From contig CM059623.1 of assembly GCA_030435675.1 (NCBI GenBank), positions 398,012-462,011 on the forward strand: 64,000 nt of DNA, read 5' to 3'. The position numbers and the translations under genes were made by a program. How positions within the stretch are numbered: position 1 is the first letter of the stretch; every line of letters begins with the position of its first letter. The notes beneath the pieces were generated by a model. That model saw only the letters and a program-made list of their open reading frames with translations. It did no database searches and had not been told where the DNA came from. Origin of the DNA: Steinernema hermaphroditum. Taxonomy: Eukaryota; Nematoda; Chromadorea; Rhabditida; Steinernematidae. Of the stretch, positions 24,809 to 37,351 are shown piece by piece.

Positions 24809-25050
24809 TGTGTTTCTCAACCATCCCGGCTTATGAATCATTCTTAGAATCTCATGAATTATGATTTATTAGGTTATTTTTATTGTGCGCGTATGTTATA
24901 AGCTTATAAGCTTCAAATTTCAAACCGCGTACGGCGACGCATTTTTCCTGAGTTATTTGGGGACTTTCTGAATTGTTTCTCAAGAAAATACGGATCCGAT
25001 TCTGTTTGTGCGTTCCTCAACCATCCCGGCTTATGAACCGTTCCTAGGAT
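24809..25050 (+). repeat. short direct repeat, 190 bp apart
   Basis: TCTGTTTGTG(T/C)GTT(T/C)CTCAACCATCCC followed by GGCTTATGAA occurs at about 24802 and again at 25001. It is one local duplication without coding content. Confidence 0.55.
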
Positions 25051-27599
25051 CGAAGATAGACTCAAGATTTGATTGTATAGACAGTTGCCAGGAATCCTTA
25101 CATAACATCATTTTATTCTTGCGCATCTTATGCAGATGAGTCGTATATTTTTTTTATCCTATTACAGATTCCGCAATGCCCGATATTTTTGAGATACGGC
25201 CTGTATAAAGGTCCCATGCCCCGTGACTCAACCGTGACTTTTAGGTCTTTAAAACGGTTCTGGGAATTTAGTACACAATGTACACTTCCCAAAGGAGCCG
25301 CTCATATTTAGGGGACCTACTAGTTGCACGTAGTTTGCCTACTGATCCCCAAATTTTGGATTCGACCGGCATCTGACGTTATGTAATGGCCCCTTGTTAG
25401 AGTACTGCCCTTGGATTGGTTTGACCATTTCGAGAGTCGCCCTTATAATTTTTTTTTGACAAAGCGACGTTTCTCTGCAGTGATTGTGCTCTAGACGTCG
25501 AAATCGTTCATCTGCAGTCGGCTGTCCTTTCAGACATTAGGTCATGAATCATTTCATGAAGTATGCAAAACACAAAACAAGTCGTTTTCTGACGTGCCAA
25601 AAGATCGCTGTCCTAAAAGTGCAATATGAGGTTTTCAGTTCTCGTATATACGACCTTTGTGAAGAGTAATTTCATCTGTGTTTTTGAGATTTTTTCGAGG
25701 AATCAGTGAATTTCTAAGTTCATTATTTTTCCATTTGTTTTAACTTTGCCGTCTGGAATCTTGTGGACGCCGAAGATATTTGTCTCGTATGAGTGGATTT
25801 CGACAAGCAATAACCATTTCAGAAGGAGAATGCATTTTTCTTTCAATTGACGTTTCATTTTTGGATCGTATTGGTGGTACCGATCATATGCAGAAGAAGC
25901 TTATTTGCCCACATGTTGTGAATTTTTGTATATGAATTTCGTTGTCTTGCGCCAATAGCGACCATAAACCATTCTATTCAAATTTCATGCTGCGTTCGGC
26001 GACACATTTTTCTGGAGTTATCTGGGGTTGAGGGAAGACTTCTGAAACTAACTGCTCACTCAACTCATTCTTGAGAAAGGGAACAGAGAGAAACGCATTT
26101 GTTTGGAGCTGTTTTTCGAAAGCTTTAGTGCTGCCCTACAGCATATCGTAAAGCGTCAAAGAACAATATGTACATCCCCATCGAGCTGAGATACAAAGCA
26201 GAATTTCTGGAAGTTCCCCGCGGCGATCTACGAACATTCCTACAGCCCCGTGCGAGCCGATCGAACAGCGAACAAATCAAATGACGTTTTATTTACGGGT
26301 TATGACACATGTGACGTAGTTTCCCCCGCCCTTCTTTGGAATTTGGCGACGCCTAATATTCTTGCTAAAAACAATTAGTACAGTACATGACTATTCCTTT
26401 AAAAGGAACCGAATCGGTATCACTTCGCGCATTTGATGGAATTCAGTGGTTTGAGCTGTGTTGATCAGACATTAGGTGAGTGTTATTTTTGCTCATTTGT
26501 TTTCACTGTTGGTGCATTTATTTAACATTTAACATTCATTTAACAAGATGAGACCCATTCCAATGGTCCGATAAGAGATCGAAGTAATTAACGTGCCAGT
26601 GATTAAAAAAAGTAGACACCGCTGGATAATTGGATATGGCTTGTGTAGTGTCGTAATGCCACAGTAACATATGGTTCTGTCATTTCGCTCTTGGACGTTT
26701 CTACCATAACAATTCTAACAGTGTTTCTGTCATAAATATAGTCGCAGTCGTAACTATGCATTTTTGGATGTCAAACATAAGTACCACGAAAATAATAGGT
26801 CCGATGCGAACCATGTTCAGCAAGGTCATTTAACAAGCCTAGACTCCATGTCGGAGTACAATTGGAAGACAATCGACTGGTAAGCGTAGATGAGATGTCG
26901 CACGTTTTTGGTGATTTGACGACCTTGATGGTCTTCAATGATGGAATTCAAATCTCCATTTTCCATGTCCTCAACCTTACAATGACAATCAGAAATAGGA
27001 AATTTCGTTCCGACATTGTCAATCAGCAACACGCGGACGTCGTTTCATCCAATTTCCCGAATAGTCGCTTCTCCGAACGCTGATTGCTGAGCGCCGGAAT
27101 GTGGACTATTTCCAAAGAGCAATTCTATTTGAGTCCTTTCCTAAGCGGTCATTTGGGATAAAGTGCCCTTTGGCCATCAGAAATTAGGGTAATAAACAAG
27201 GTCGTTCTTCGAAATGTTTTGTGTTTTTCGTCTGTTTAGGTTGATTGACATCACGAAGATGGGTGGCCTTTTGTGTAGTGCCTTGGTGGTACGGTAGCGA
27301 CAGATACATGCACTGTTGTTTGGCCATTTCACGCTTGGCCGAGTCGATGTTTCTATCATTAGTACAGTCGTTGTTCTCCTCCATTTTGTTGCGTTTTCTA
27401 TGGTCGAAAGTCCTTCAAAGTCACGATCATTGAAAGTAGGCGCTGTCAGAGTTCAGCATCATGGCCACAAACTTGGCAACTAGTTCAGAGTTCTGACTTG
27501 CCTGTCGCCCCTTCTGTTTGCATCTCTTCGCTCGATAGGCGACGTCACAACTCAGTAGACGTGTTTAATATGTTCCTTCGTCATCATATCAATGAGTGT

Positions 27600-28350
27600 C
27601 TCCCCCATTTCTGACGATGTTGTTTTTGGCGACTCTAGTTCCGGAGCGGGCGCTGCCAGGAGTCAGTTTGCGTAGGTCTAGCTCAACCGATTTTCAATGG
27701 CCATCTAACCGGGCTCTGTCTATATTGGGTTGGCTGGAAACTGTCATTAGCATCATGTATTTTTGTAGGATCTATCTTTTGTCACGAATTATCCGCCATT
27801 TTTCATGTGACAACCGAATATATAGGGAACCACTATTCTCGCTTATGGTGTCGATTATGGAATGTTTCTTGCAGCGCGGAGAAATATGAGATTTTTGGTG
27901 GTTTTAGTTCCGGAGCGGGCGCTGTCAGGAATCAGTTCGCGTAGGTCTAGCTCAACCAAAATTTTTGCATACATAGTTGGCGATCTCCTCAACTCTGTTT
28001 TTACTCTCTCTATGTTGGGTGGATGCAGAAAAAATGTTGTTAGCATGGCTCTTGCCACGAATTATCCGCCATTTTCCACGTCCACACGTTTTTCATGCTC
28101 AAACAAAATTTTGGGTCTGAGTGCTGGCGGCCATCTAAACTTTGCTTTTAATCTGTCTGTATTGGATGTATGGTACATTATATGGTGGATGAGAAATATC
28201 GTAAACATCGTGCATTCAAGCGGTGCATACCATGAATGATAACTTTGCATTTTTGTTAGTTAACAATCATTGAAATTAAAACTATTTTACTATTCTCGCC
28301 TATGGCGTTAATTAGGGAATGCTCCTAGCAGCGCGGAGAAATATGAGATA
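27600..28350 (+). repeat. imperfect tandem array with a recurring GAGCGGGCGCTG block
   Basis: TTCCGGAGCGGGCGCTG and the following GTAGGTCTAGCTCAACC occur at 27639 and 27909. GAATTATCCGCCATTTT is at 27785 and 28060. ACTATTCTCGC(T/C)TATGG with GCAGCGCGGAGAAATATGAG is at 27832 and 28289. This is a mosaic of two to three diverged units of about 270-460 bp. No protein of known type is encoded. Confidence 0.65.
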
Positions 28351-28809
28351 ACGTGACCTGAAGCAAAGTTGCATTCGATACCCTCAGGCGCAATAAACCT
28401 TCTCATCAGTTAAATACGTTCTTGTTTTCTATAGTCTCACATTTCTATGCCTTATTCTATAGTTTGATCATATCAATAAGTGGGTAAAAAGTTCTCATAA
28501 TCCTATTTGATTTTTGGTCACAATCCTGGGAACCATTTGTAGTAGCTGAATCATCGACAAATTCTACACCCAGGAAAATAAAAAAAAAATTGGAAAATTC
28601 AGTACTTTTCCTTTCACTACGTTCCATACATACGCGCATCTTTGTGGAGCAATTTTGGTTCATGGTCATTTGTATTCGAGTGAGATCTATGCAAAATAAT
28701 GTAAGCTTTTGTATGTATGCCTCTCCGTAATGCCGCTTTAGAGAGGTACACCTATTCATCTATCTTTTTACATAGATCGAAAACTGACGGGTCCGTATTG
28801 TCTTTTTCC

Positions 28810-28960
28810 GGGGTGATTGGTTTCAGACAGTACGCAAAATAAGGACCCCGGCCGGCATCGAATCCGCAACGACCGGTTTACAAACCAGACGAGTTTGCAG
28901 CGAGTTGCATAGACAATTCGTTTCGATGTCACAAGGCCTTCGAAGACCACTAGACCGTCC
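28810..28960 (-). repeat. SINE-type tRNA-like repeat, copy B
   Basis: On the minus strand: GACGGTCTAGTGGTCTTCG (A-box-like), GTTTGTAAAC loop, GGATTCGATGCC (B-box match), CCGGCCGGGGTCC and then TCTGAAACC. The block order is the same as in the other three copies. Confidence 0.5.
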
Positions 28961-30409
28961 AGTTGCTTAGTCAGCCGTGATCAAGAACGCCAGTGTTTCT
29001 GCCCATAGGACGACAGGACTGTTCACTTTTGATAGGGTATCGGTTCACTGCCATTGTGCCTTTGGAGTTCTAAAAACCCATTTTTTTTGTGTTTACCGCC
29101 AGAAGGCTACTGACGTCTTGTCCCTTAAGGCTACTGAACCCTAAAACTCTTTACTATGCCTTCGGGACTGCTGGGCCATCAGAAGAGGATTAAAGAAGAA
29201 ATCACTACATGACTATCAAGGATTACGGTGTCTCCATGACTGTAGAACCTAGCGAGCCGTTCTTTTTTGAGCATCGGAGCGCAAAGGAGCTAAAACGACC
29301 CCTTGCTGTTGGCCAACATGCAAGGCTAAAAAGGGCGCAAGAAAGGCATTTTCGGGAACATCCAAATATGGGACGGGTCAGAAAACGAAAGCGATCTATG
29401 AATTCCTGAATGGTTGATGTTGCTACTCCTTTCCTATACGTCCTTAAACTGAAGAGGACGTGCACATCGAGAAAAACAGTCCGCATTCATTTTTGACTAT
29501 GGACCTTCCTGAAACATTTTATTATTTTTCATGTTTTGCTTTTTGAACAAATGAAAGATTTTCGAAAACACAGACGTCTAGATGTCTAGATCAGTGATCT
29601 TCGAATAAGCGGTTGAAATCTTAACCCGCTATTCCCATCGTAAAGCTATAAACAGAAACATTACAGTAGAGTGCTACTGAATTTACACAAATTCTAGACG
29701 TCTAGCCAACTGATCTCTGCTTAGGACTGCAGAAGATTTCTGTTTTCATTCCTGGAGGCAAACATTGTAAGTCGCACGCACTTGAAACAAGCGGTATTTA
29801 ACCTGAGAATTTTTGTATTTTTTATGTGCCTTTATGTGACTTGACGTTGACTGACCAGAATAGCTTCTGGTAGCAGAAATTCTGACGTTCCCAATTGAAT
29901 TTGTTAAAACAAAGTAGTGTACTCGCCCTTTTGTACCATTGCAATGGGACCTGACTAATCAAATATTAGGACAAACACTCCAGCAGTAGTGTCTCCTTTC
30001 AAGCGAAAGGTCTTCGAAAACAATCCGCGAGCTGCTGTTCTCAAAACGACTTCTTGAATGCGATCCCCTAGGTGACCTTTTGTTGCCGATGGGCGTCATC
30101 TCTTCCTCGTCAAAACAGAGAAGTCGGCGATGATTTGTGGGCTTTGTTATTGGAAGGATGTTATTGCGCAAAGCCGAGGAATTTCAAGATAAAATCTGTT
30201 TTTGTTGCGAGCGGTGTTGGCGACATCTTGTTAGGTTGCTTTCGCGATGTTTTTAATCTTTGTGATAGTGGGGCGGAAGTGGGAGAGTGCGTCCCTCGGG
30301 AATCCTCATTTTTGACATGATTTCGCAGACCATATTGAGTTGGTGCAGCAAAAATGGCCGGTGATTGAAGTGGCAGTTTATCCATCATCCACCGTATGGC
30401 TTAATGGTC

Positions 30410-30860
30410 ACTTTGTGGCCGGAGAAAATGAGCTTGCAGATATTCAAGGCTTGTAGACAAGCAATGTTTGGATTTTTGGATAGTTCGTCATAATCGCAGT
30501 GTTTTTGGGCGACATCGTTGGACATCGCCCGAAAAAGGTGAAAGTCCAAAGGGGCGCGTGGGCGAGAACTTCCCAGACTAATTCATGAAGCTTATTATGG
30601 GTGAATTTCAAAACATGTGGCTATCATGGAGGAAGATGGCCTTTTGTAGCTCGTTTTTAGGAGAACTTCTCCAGCTGATCATCGTAAACAGAAGTTGTGA
30701 GTGATGATGACGCCTCAGCATGTCCCAATAGATGATGCCTTCAAGACCCCACCGAACACAGATCATCGAATTCTTTTGGTGGCGTTCAGAGCTCGATTCT
30801 GACTCGGCCTTCTTTCTGAGTCGCACCCAGAGCCGCTTCCTTCGGAAGTTAACCATCAAG
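30410..30860 (-). mobile_element. DD34D mariner transposase relic
   Basis: On the minus strand, MICVRWGLEGIIYWDMLRR (about 30775-30710) matches the mariner segment before the second catalytic Asp. IFLHDSHMF follows where FHHDNARPH is expected. LDFHLFRAMSNDVAQKH (about 30555-30500) matches the segment containing the third Asp. Stops and frame changes separate the pieces, so it is dead. Possible N-terminal remains continue to about 31100. I did not find terminal inverted repeats. Confidence 0.6.
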
Positions 30861-32689
30861 ACCTTATTTTGATCGCCTTTTCATTGGGTCAAGAATAATG
30901 TTCTCTGGTGCCGAAAGAGATGAGGCGATGGCCAATTGCTGATACTTCTGACCATGGGTGAGATCTGCTCTAAGAAAGTCTCATTTAACAGTTTCACACC
31001 TTTAGCGAAATATCTCCATTTTTGGTTCGATGTGGCAGCCACCATCAGCTCTAAGGTTTCTCTTTTTCTTATGCCGTCTTTGAAGCTTAATTTCATTTCT
31101 GGATTAGTGTCTATCTTTCGATTCTGTCACTCGGACACGGCAGAGTTGCCGCTTTACCAAACAAATTATTGCGGAGTTTGGCTACAGTATAGTTTGACTT
31201 AGGTTCCTTATATAGGTAGTGTATGACATAACTTATTTTTGGCCATTTTTTGAAGTAGCATTTGAAGTTTGCTAGAAGAATGGGATAATGAATAATACAG
31301 TATGACAGCAATTCCAATTCACTGCAGTATTTTTAAATTTGTCTTTTTGCAAGTTATCATCTTTGAAATAGTAAGATACATTCGAAAGCAACTTTGAGCA
31401 CAATATCCGCGTATAGTACATATCAAACCATCTAACTCATGAAATACTTTTGGAACTTTTTCGTTCGTTTAGTCGTTATGTGTTTAATCTCTTCTTTCTT
31501 CGACTTCACTAAATTTTTGAGCGCCTCCGAGACATAGATAACTTTTTGTCTCAATCTTGTATTTGCCCCTATATTTGCCTCTATGTATATTTTTGTCCCA
31601 CTTTGGACAGTCTAAACTTCATCTTTGAAAGCAATTGGCAGTTAGCAAGGTAGCAATTCCGTTCATAAGTTGTCATTTCAACACATAGTTAGACTACTAT
31701 TCGGTATTCGATATGCGCGTTTCTTGTAAATGAGACCATTTAACTCATGATATATTCTTGGGCCTTTTTCTGCCATATCAGAAGGTCAGTCATTTAGAAG
31801 CTACGATTTTTGATCTCTTTTCGAAATCTTTTCGAATTTATAAAATTTTTGCTTCTTTGAGAATATGTCTAAAATTTATTTTTGAAATTGTACGGTGAAA
31901 CCGAAACATTTCACTAAGTTTCAGAACCCAGTACCCAGAACGAGCACTCGAAAGGTCAACTACCCAATTTGGCAACTTGTTAGCGACGCCCCACCCACCC
32001 ATCCTCTTCTTTTTCTTCCGCTTCATTTGCCAATTTAAATGAAAACTTCGAGCAGAGTGATTTCCCGAAGGTCACTTGGCAGCCGCAACCTTCGAACCAC
32101 TTCCTCCACCGACATCTGCACCCCTAATTGCACTCTTTCGCTGTAACAGCCCCCACTTAGACGTACAGGGCGGGGCCGGAGCCGCATCCCCATCTTGTCA
32201 TTGTAATTCTCACGCGTTTTTCGCGGACTCCGAACTCGTAATCGTCTCTTAATTGGTGGGGTGTTTAGACGTCACCGCAATTCCGCCTCTGGTCTCGAGT
32301 GGAACCGGTTTGTGCATTGTGTGTGCATCACTTAGTCTCGTGCGTTTTTGCGCGAAAAACGGATTGTTTGCGTGTTTTGTGGAATGCGATCGCGGTACGG
32401 AACAAATAGGCAAAAACGGGGAAATGATGGGCGCGGCGCGGCGGAGACATTCCCGTGACCCTTTCTGTTTTTGTCATCCATAAAAAATGTTGCGATGGTG
32501 GGATATGACAATGTCTCCATCTTCCGAATACTCCTCGGCGGCGGCTTTCATTTTCATCTTCATTCTCTAAATTTGGACTTTTAGGACCATATGTTTTTGT
32601 TAGGACCATAAATTCGTGTTACCGACGGCCTATACTGAGCGGTTTATTTCTTTAAATTTTTGGAATGCTCACCTGTTGTCTATTTTTTC

Positions 32690-32860
32690 GATTGGGTTGT
32701 CAGGTCACTTAATAGGTCACTTAATTCCAACTCATTTGCACTATTTTGTCCTTGGTTTGGCACCTTGACAGTCCGAGATCGAGATGCTGTACGAGCTACC
32801 TATGGTATTAATTGTGTGATGGACGGCGACTGCCTTCAACCACGTACAAGCGCCATTTTT
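32690..32860 (+). repeat. dispersed repeat shared with tdo-2 intron 2
   Basis: CTACCTATGGTATTAATTGT with flanking similarity resembles 20760-20905. A shorter match lies near 33120. No coding content. Confidence 0.5.
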
Positions 32861-33362
32861 AGTGTAATAACGCAATATTTTCTGTATCGAGTGACGTCCT
32901 TTCCACCTCCGCTGCTCCCTTTTGAATGCACAGTTTCATGATTTATAAAGTACAGGCGCACAGGCAGTTTTAAAACGTTAAGATGACCTTTTTGGTTTCG
33001 TCGCTGACCAGCTATTTGCGGTCTCCGAAATGCGGCCCCGACCCGTCCTTGAGCGATATATTGCAGAAGGCAGAGGAAACTTTACTTTGTCATAACATAC
33101 TGCATGACAGTCTTCTCACGAGCTACCTATGGTATCATGAGTCAACCTGTCACATCTTGCTCTTGTGGTGAGGCAAAAAACAATTTTGAGACTCTCTAAG
33201 CCTTAATTAACTACAACTACTTCTAATTTCTCTGCTTTTTGCAATTTCTTTAATTGACCTATTGTAAAGCAGCATACATTGTGGGTGGCAAGATGAGTGG
33301 AATGAACTGTGAACCTACGAAATGTGACAGCGCATATAGGATAACATTTATGCTTTTATGAG

Positions 33363-33653
33363 GGCGTAGCAGATGGCTAGTGGCTGATCAGACTGTCGCA
33401 AATAAAGTGGCACAACCGTTCCTCATTCTCATCGTATTTTTGATCATCGGTGATCGAGGCGCGCGCATGGGTGGCGAACACAACCCGCCCACTGGCTTTG
33501 CAAACAGACCAGACAGGTCGAGAATAGACGCGAATCAAAAATGGGACATTTTCAACTTTCCAACCCAATATAAGGGCGTAGCAGATGGCTAGTGGCTGAT
33601 CAGACTGTCGCAAATCAAGTGGCACAACCGTTCCTCATTTTCATCGTATTTTT
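33363..33653 (+). repeat. 82-bp direct duplication
   Basis: GGGCGTAGCAGATGGCTAGT continuing through CCGTTCCTCATT and CATCGTATTTTTGAT is present at 33363-33444 and 33572-33653, with very few differences. The spacer holds unrelated sequence. Confidence 0.8.
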
Positions 33654-35286
33654 GATAGAAGTTGGCAGACTGACCTATGTTGTGGTAAAGCAGTGAAGTT
33701 TCGGTCGCAGACTCGGTGAAGTTTCGCAATCGCCGCTGGAATCGGAGCTCAGTTCACTTCACTGTGGTAAAACAATCACCACTGTTTCGTGCATATATCG
33801 CCACTGGAGTAAACATTGTATCGTTGTCAGAATTATCATTTTAGAGACGCATCGAATAGTAAATCACAAGGGAAAAGACCGAATAGTCTAATGATCGAAT
33901 TTTTGACTATTTGCAAGTGAGGACCTCAATTCGGGTGTGCAAGTGTCTAAAGTGCCGTTTCGCCAACGGTTACGTGTAAAGAAAGAAAAAAAATGCTAAA
34001 AATTGATTCTCTTCGTACAACAAGGCGGACTGTTTCTGTGCAATTTGAAGCTTTGTAACACTCTCATTTTGCACAAAAGAAGCCATCTATTTTTGACGTT
34101 TGACTTATTGAGTTGTGGATGGTAAATATCGTCTATCTAACCACACTATTTTCTGTATCCAGCCACGTCCTTTCCTTGAAACACTCTCAGTTTGCGCAAA
34201 GGAATAGCATCGCTTTTTAAATTTCAAAATTTCCGTTTGCAAATTCTAGATTTCTACGATGGCTTAACCCATTTTATAGTTTATTCTGAAATAAATGGAA
34301 CAATTCTGGATAGTAATATGCATCACTGCATCTGCTTCCTTTTGAATAACACTGTCAAGATGGTTTATAAAATGCTTGTGTTGTAACATTTTTGTGTAAT
34401 CAACCTTTACGTATAGTCCAAATTGGTGTTTGATCACTAACCACTTTTGCCATCGAATAAACCCATAAAATGGAAACCAACACGATTACCCCGTGATCCA
34501 GTGTTGTGTAATTATTACAGTTGTTTGGAATGCAGGTTCGATCGACACGCAGATATGATGAATGTGACGTTCATAAAATTAATTTGCGTGTGGGATTTGG
34601 TCTTTCCGCGGGGCGTTGAGATGTGGCGGGTCAGGTCGGGCGGGTCATTCGACGCCAGTCGAACACAACGGGTCTTTTTTGATGTTGTTCTTCACTTATG
34701 TCTGATGTTGTATTTTTGGAATAACCTACTCTATTGCATAAACTGTCGTTCTTTTCTTTCTTGATATCCCCGTCACATTATAATTTGCTTCTTCTGCAAA
34801 TTCTATCTTTAGCGGACTACAACGTAATTAAATGTGTTTTCTCTGCTGGCGAGCGGCAGGCACGACTAATCAACCATAATAATTGTGACCGCGTGGTGGG
34901 ATCCTGATGTCTAGACGGATAAAGAATGTCTGACTTATGGCTTTGCCGCCTAAAAAATAATGGAGATGTCCTCTTTGAAGCAGGGTGGATTATGGTCGTG
35001 TGCCATGATGTTCCATAGTTCGATATTTTTGTTTCCATATACTCAGTTAAGTAGGGAAATTGTGGACGATTCGCTTCCGGATGTTTTCGCGCGCCATTTA
35101 ATCGCCCGGAAATAATGAAGTAGCTCGCGTTTAATTAGAAGACGGAACTGCGCCAGTTTGTGTTGCTTTTGATCCGTGCTGGTGGGCCGTCGATCTTTGC
35201 ATCTCTCGATTATGCTATGCCTCATTTATAGACGGAGAACCGATGGGGTGGCTTATGTGTTATGTTGGTTTTTCTAAGCGGAGGCG

Positions 35287-35400
35287 AGCGGTCGGTTTCA
35301 GAGAGTAGACAAGAGAGGGATCCCGGCCGGCGCTGAACCGACCCAAATGAGCCACAGATTTACCAATTGTCTATTGGGTTAGACCGTCGTGTCGCTCAGG
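35287..35400 (-). repeat. SINE-type tRNA-like repeat, copy C
   Basis: On the minus strand: GACGGTCTAACCC, CTGTGGCTCATTTGGGTCGG then TTCAGCGCC, CCGGCCGGGATCC, and the TCTGAAACCGACCGCTCGCC tail, the best-preserved tail of the family in this window. Confidence 0.5.
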
Positions 35401-37079
35401 CAATCTCAAATCTCCGATTACTTCTAGTGAAGCTATTTCGAAGGGGTTATCCCTTCGGAACAACACGGAACCTACTTCTAAGACCTGTTTTTCTTGGGGA
35501 TATCGGTTAGGTCTCTCGTGATGAGGTCTCATAATCACTGTGCTTGGGCCCTTTGTCCTTAGCATCCGGTTGGATTCTGTGAGGATTCAATATCATTGGT
35601 ATTGGTCTCCAACTGAAAGGTCCGTTCGTTTATTGGCTTCGGGTATAATTCAAACCGTTTCATGAGCACCAATTTTGTAACCTATGGTCATCCATTCGTT
35701 CATTGGGCTACGATTGAATATAACCGATTTTATGAGAACCGACCGCGGCCTCCTCCTTTGCTCTTAGCGCCAAAAAGGCGCGTTTATTTTGCAATTTTGC
35801 ATGCTACCTTTTATGCATGCAGTTATGTGACCTTTATTGTGAGAGAAAATCCGCTTTTGAGCTATGATTGTGGTGTGTGTTACCGTAAATAACAGTGCAA
35901 CCTTCCTGCCCACATTTGTGACAATTTATGAGAAACAAACATTAATATCCGTGCCATTTTTGACCGCGAACAAAACAATTTCTGAGCAAAATAATGCAAT
36001 TTCTATGAGTGTTTCTTCGGGGATACATGATAACTAACGCCATAAATAACTTTGTCTATCTAATCGAGTAACGATCAAGCGTGTCCGTGTACTAACTGAA
36101 CACCCGGAGAGTACAAAAAATCACGTTTCTACCTTGTCTCAGTGTACTCATCACTTTAATATGTGGGACGAGCGGAGATCACTATATTGATCGCCGACAG
36201 GTTTTAGCATTCTTCATACGTTACGTTCTTTTCTATAAAGTTTTACGTACAATGTGTACAGCCATGATATGGTCATCCAATTTTTGAACGACGAAATTTC
36301 GGATGACTGAGTTCTTGTCTGATGTTGTCCACGATTTAGGTGAAAGATCTGTAAGTTACGATCTGTTTTATAAATTTTTGTGGGTACCGCGTTCAGTTAG
36401 GATATGGACATTTCATGTTTTGGACGATCCGTGCCAAGAATGAACTTTCGGACAATCGGGCGACTGAGTTCTTGTCCCATGTTGTCCATCTTTCAGGTGA
36501 CAGATCTAAGCTTGTGTTTGCATTTAGTCCCCTTTCGGAGTCCATGCGAAGTACTGTAAAGTGCAGCCAACAAGATCAAGGCCAAGTCTATAAGTTACTT
36601 GAAAGTACTTGTCCTACATTTCGGTTTTTACTCTGCATAGAAAGCGGATTACGTACTGCCTTTTTATTTGTGTTTGGTACAATGAGCTTTAGTTCATATC
36701 AGAAAGTATTACGCACCGGCATGTTCTCAATAAGTATTCGATCCGCACTAGTCGAATTAAGACAATACTTGTTAGTTGAAACAGTGCAAGAAAAGAGCAT
36801 CTTGACAAGACGTAACAGATTGTAATACACGTGAAAGACTTGGGAATGTTCCCCTTTTCTTGGGTCGATGACAATTCTTAGCTCATACTTATAACGTCGT
36901 ATGAGTTCTCTTTTCCTATTTTTGAGCCTTTCCTTTAGCAACATTCACTTCTACCACTAAATGTTTTCGCCTTTTTCAACCACACGTCTAATACCCTAAT
37001 TAACTGCCGAGACCGTCGGATCCTTTTTTCGTTAATCTTTCATCGGTCTCGTTTCGTTGGCGTGTCACACACATCGATA

Positions 37080-37351
37080 ACTCTCCACCGAGTGGGGGTG
37101 GTCCAAACGAGTTGACCAGCACCGGGGCCCGGTCTCGACGCGAACTCCAAAAGGAGCAGGCGAGCGGGGAGGCGGGTGATGGCGACGAGAAAAACGAGTC
37201 GGCGCCGCGAGTTCACTGTAATGTGATTCCAGGTGTGCTGTCACTCTGTGCGACGACGACGTTGTGAAGAAGAAGTGCGCAAGAAGAAGGGATGTTAGCG
37301 AGCGAATACGAAACCGCAGTTTAACACTTCCCCTCGCGCGCCATAGGAAGG
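37080..37351 (+). promoter_or_regulatory. GC-rich upstream region of the Ig-domain gene
   Basis: A local rise in G+C with purine-rich stretches leads straight into the ATG at 37352. Promoter/5'UTR role is inferred from position, as for the GC-rich leaders of aldo-1 and the 61.78-kb gene. Confidence 0.35.

Larger units (their letters stand above)
22533..37079. other. 14.5-kb gene-poor, repeat-rich region
   Basis: No host gene is supported. The sequence is AT-rich with only short, unrelated open frames. It is largely made of duplicated and dispersed repeat sequence, described as separate entries: a 165-bp duplication, a deleted maT, a 190-bp spaced repeat, a roughly 230-460-bp tandem array, a DD34D mariner relic, two tRNA-like repeats, and an 82-bp duplication. 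A locally GC-rich patch at 32050-32550 has no coherent exon on either strand and could be regulatory. Confidence 0.5.

Noticed and set aside
26826..27384. Minus-strand frames suggesting an hsp70-like or other conserved gene
   Set aside because: Some segments look protein-like (VLLIDNVGTKF), but stops intervene and no family matched convincingly.
32050..32550. Possible gene in the GC-rich patch
   Set aside because: No frame combines a start or acceptor with consistent coding character on either strand.
36415..36825. 136-codon open frame
   Set aside because: No domain, no splice or start context, and part of it is a local duplication of 36300-36370.
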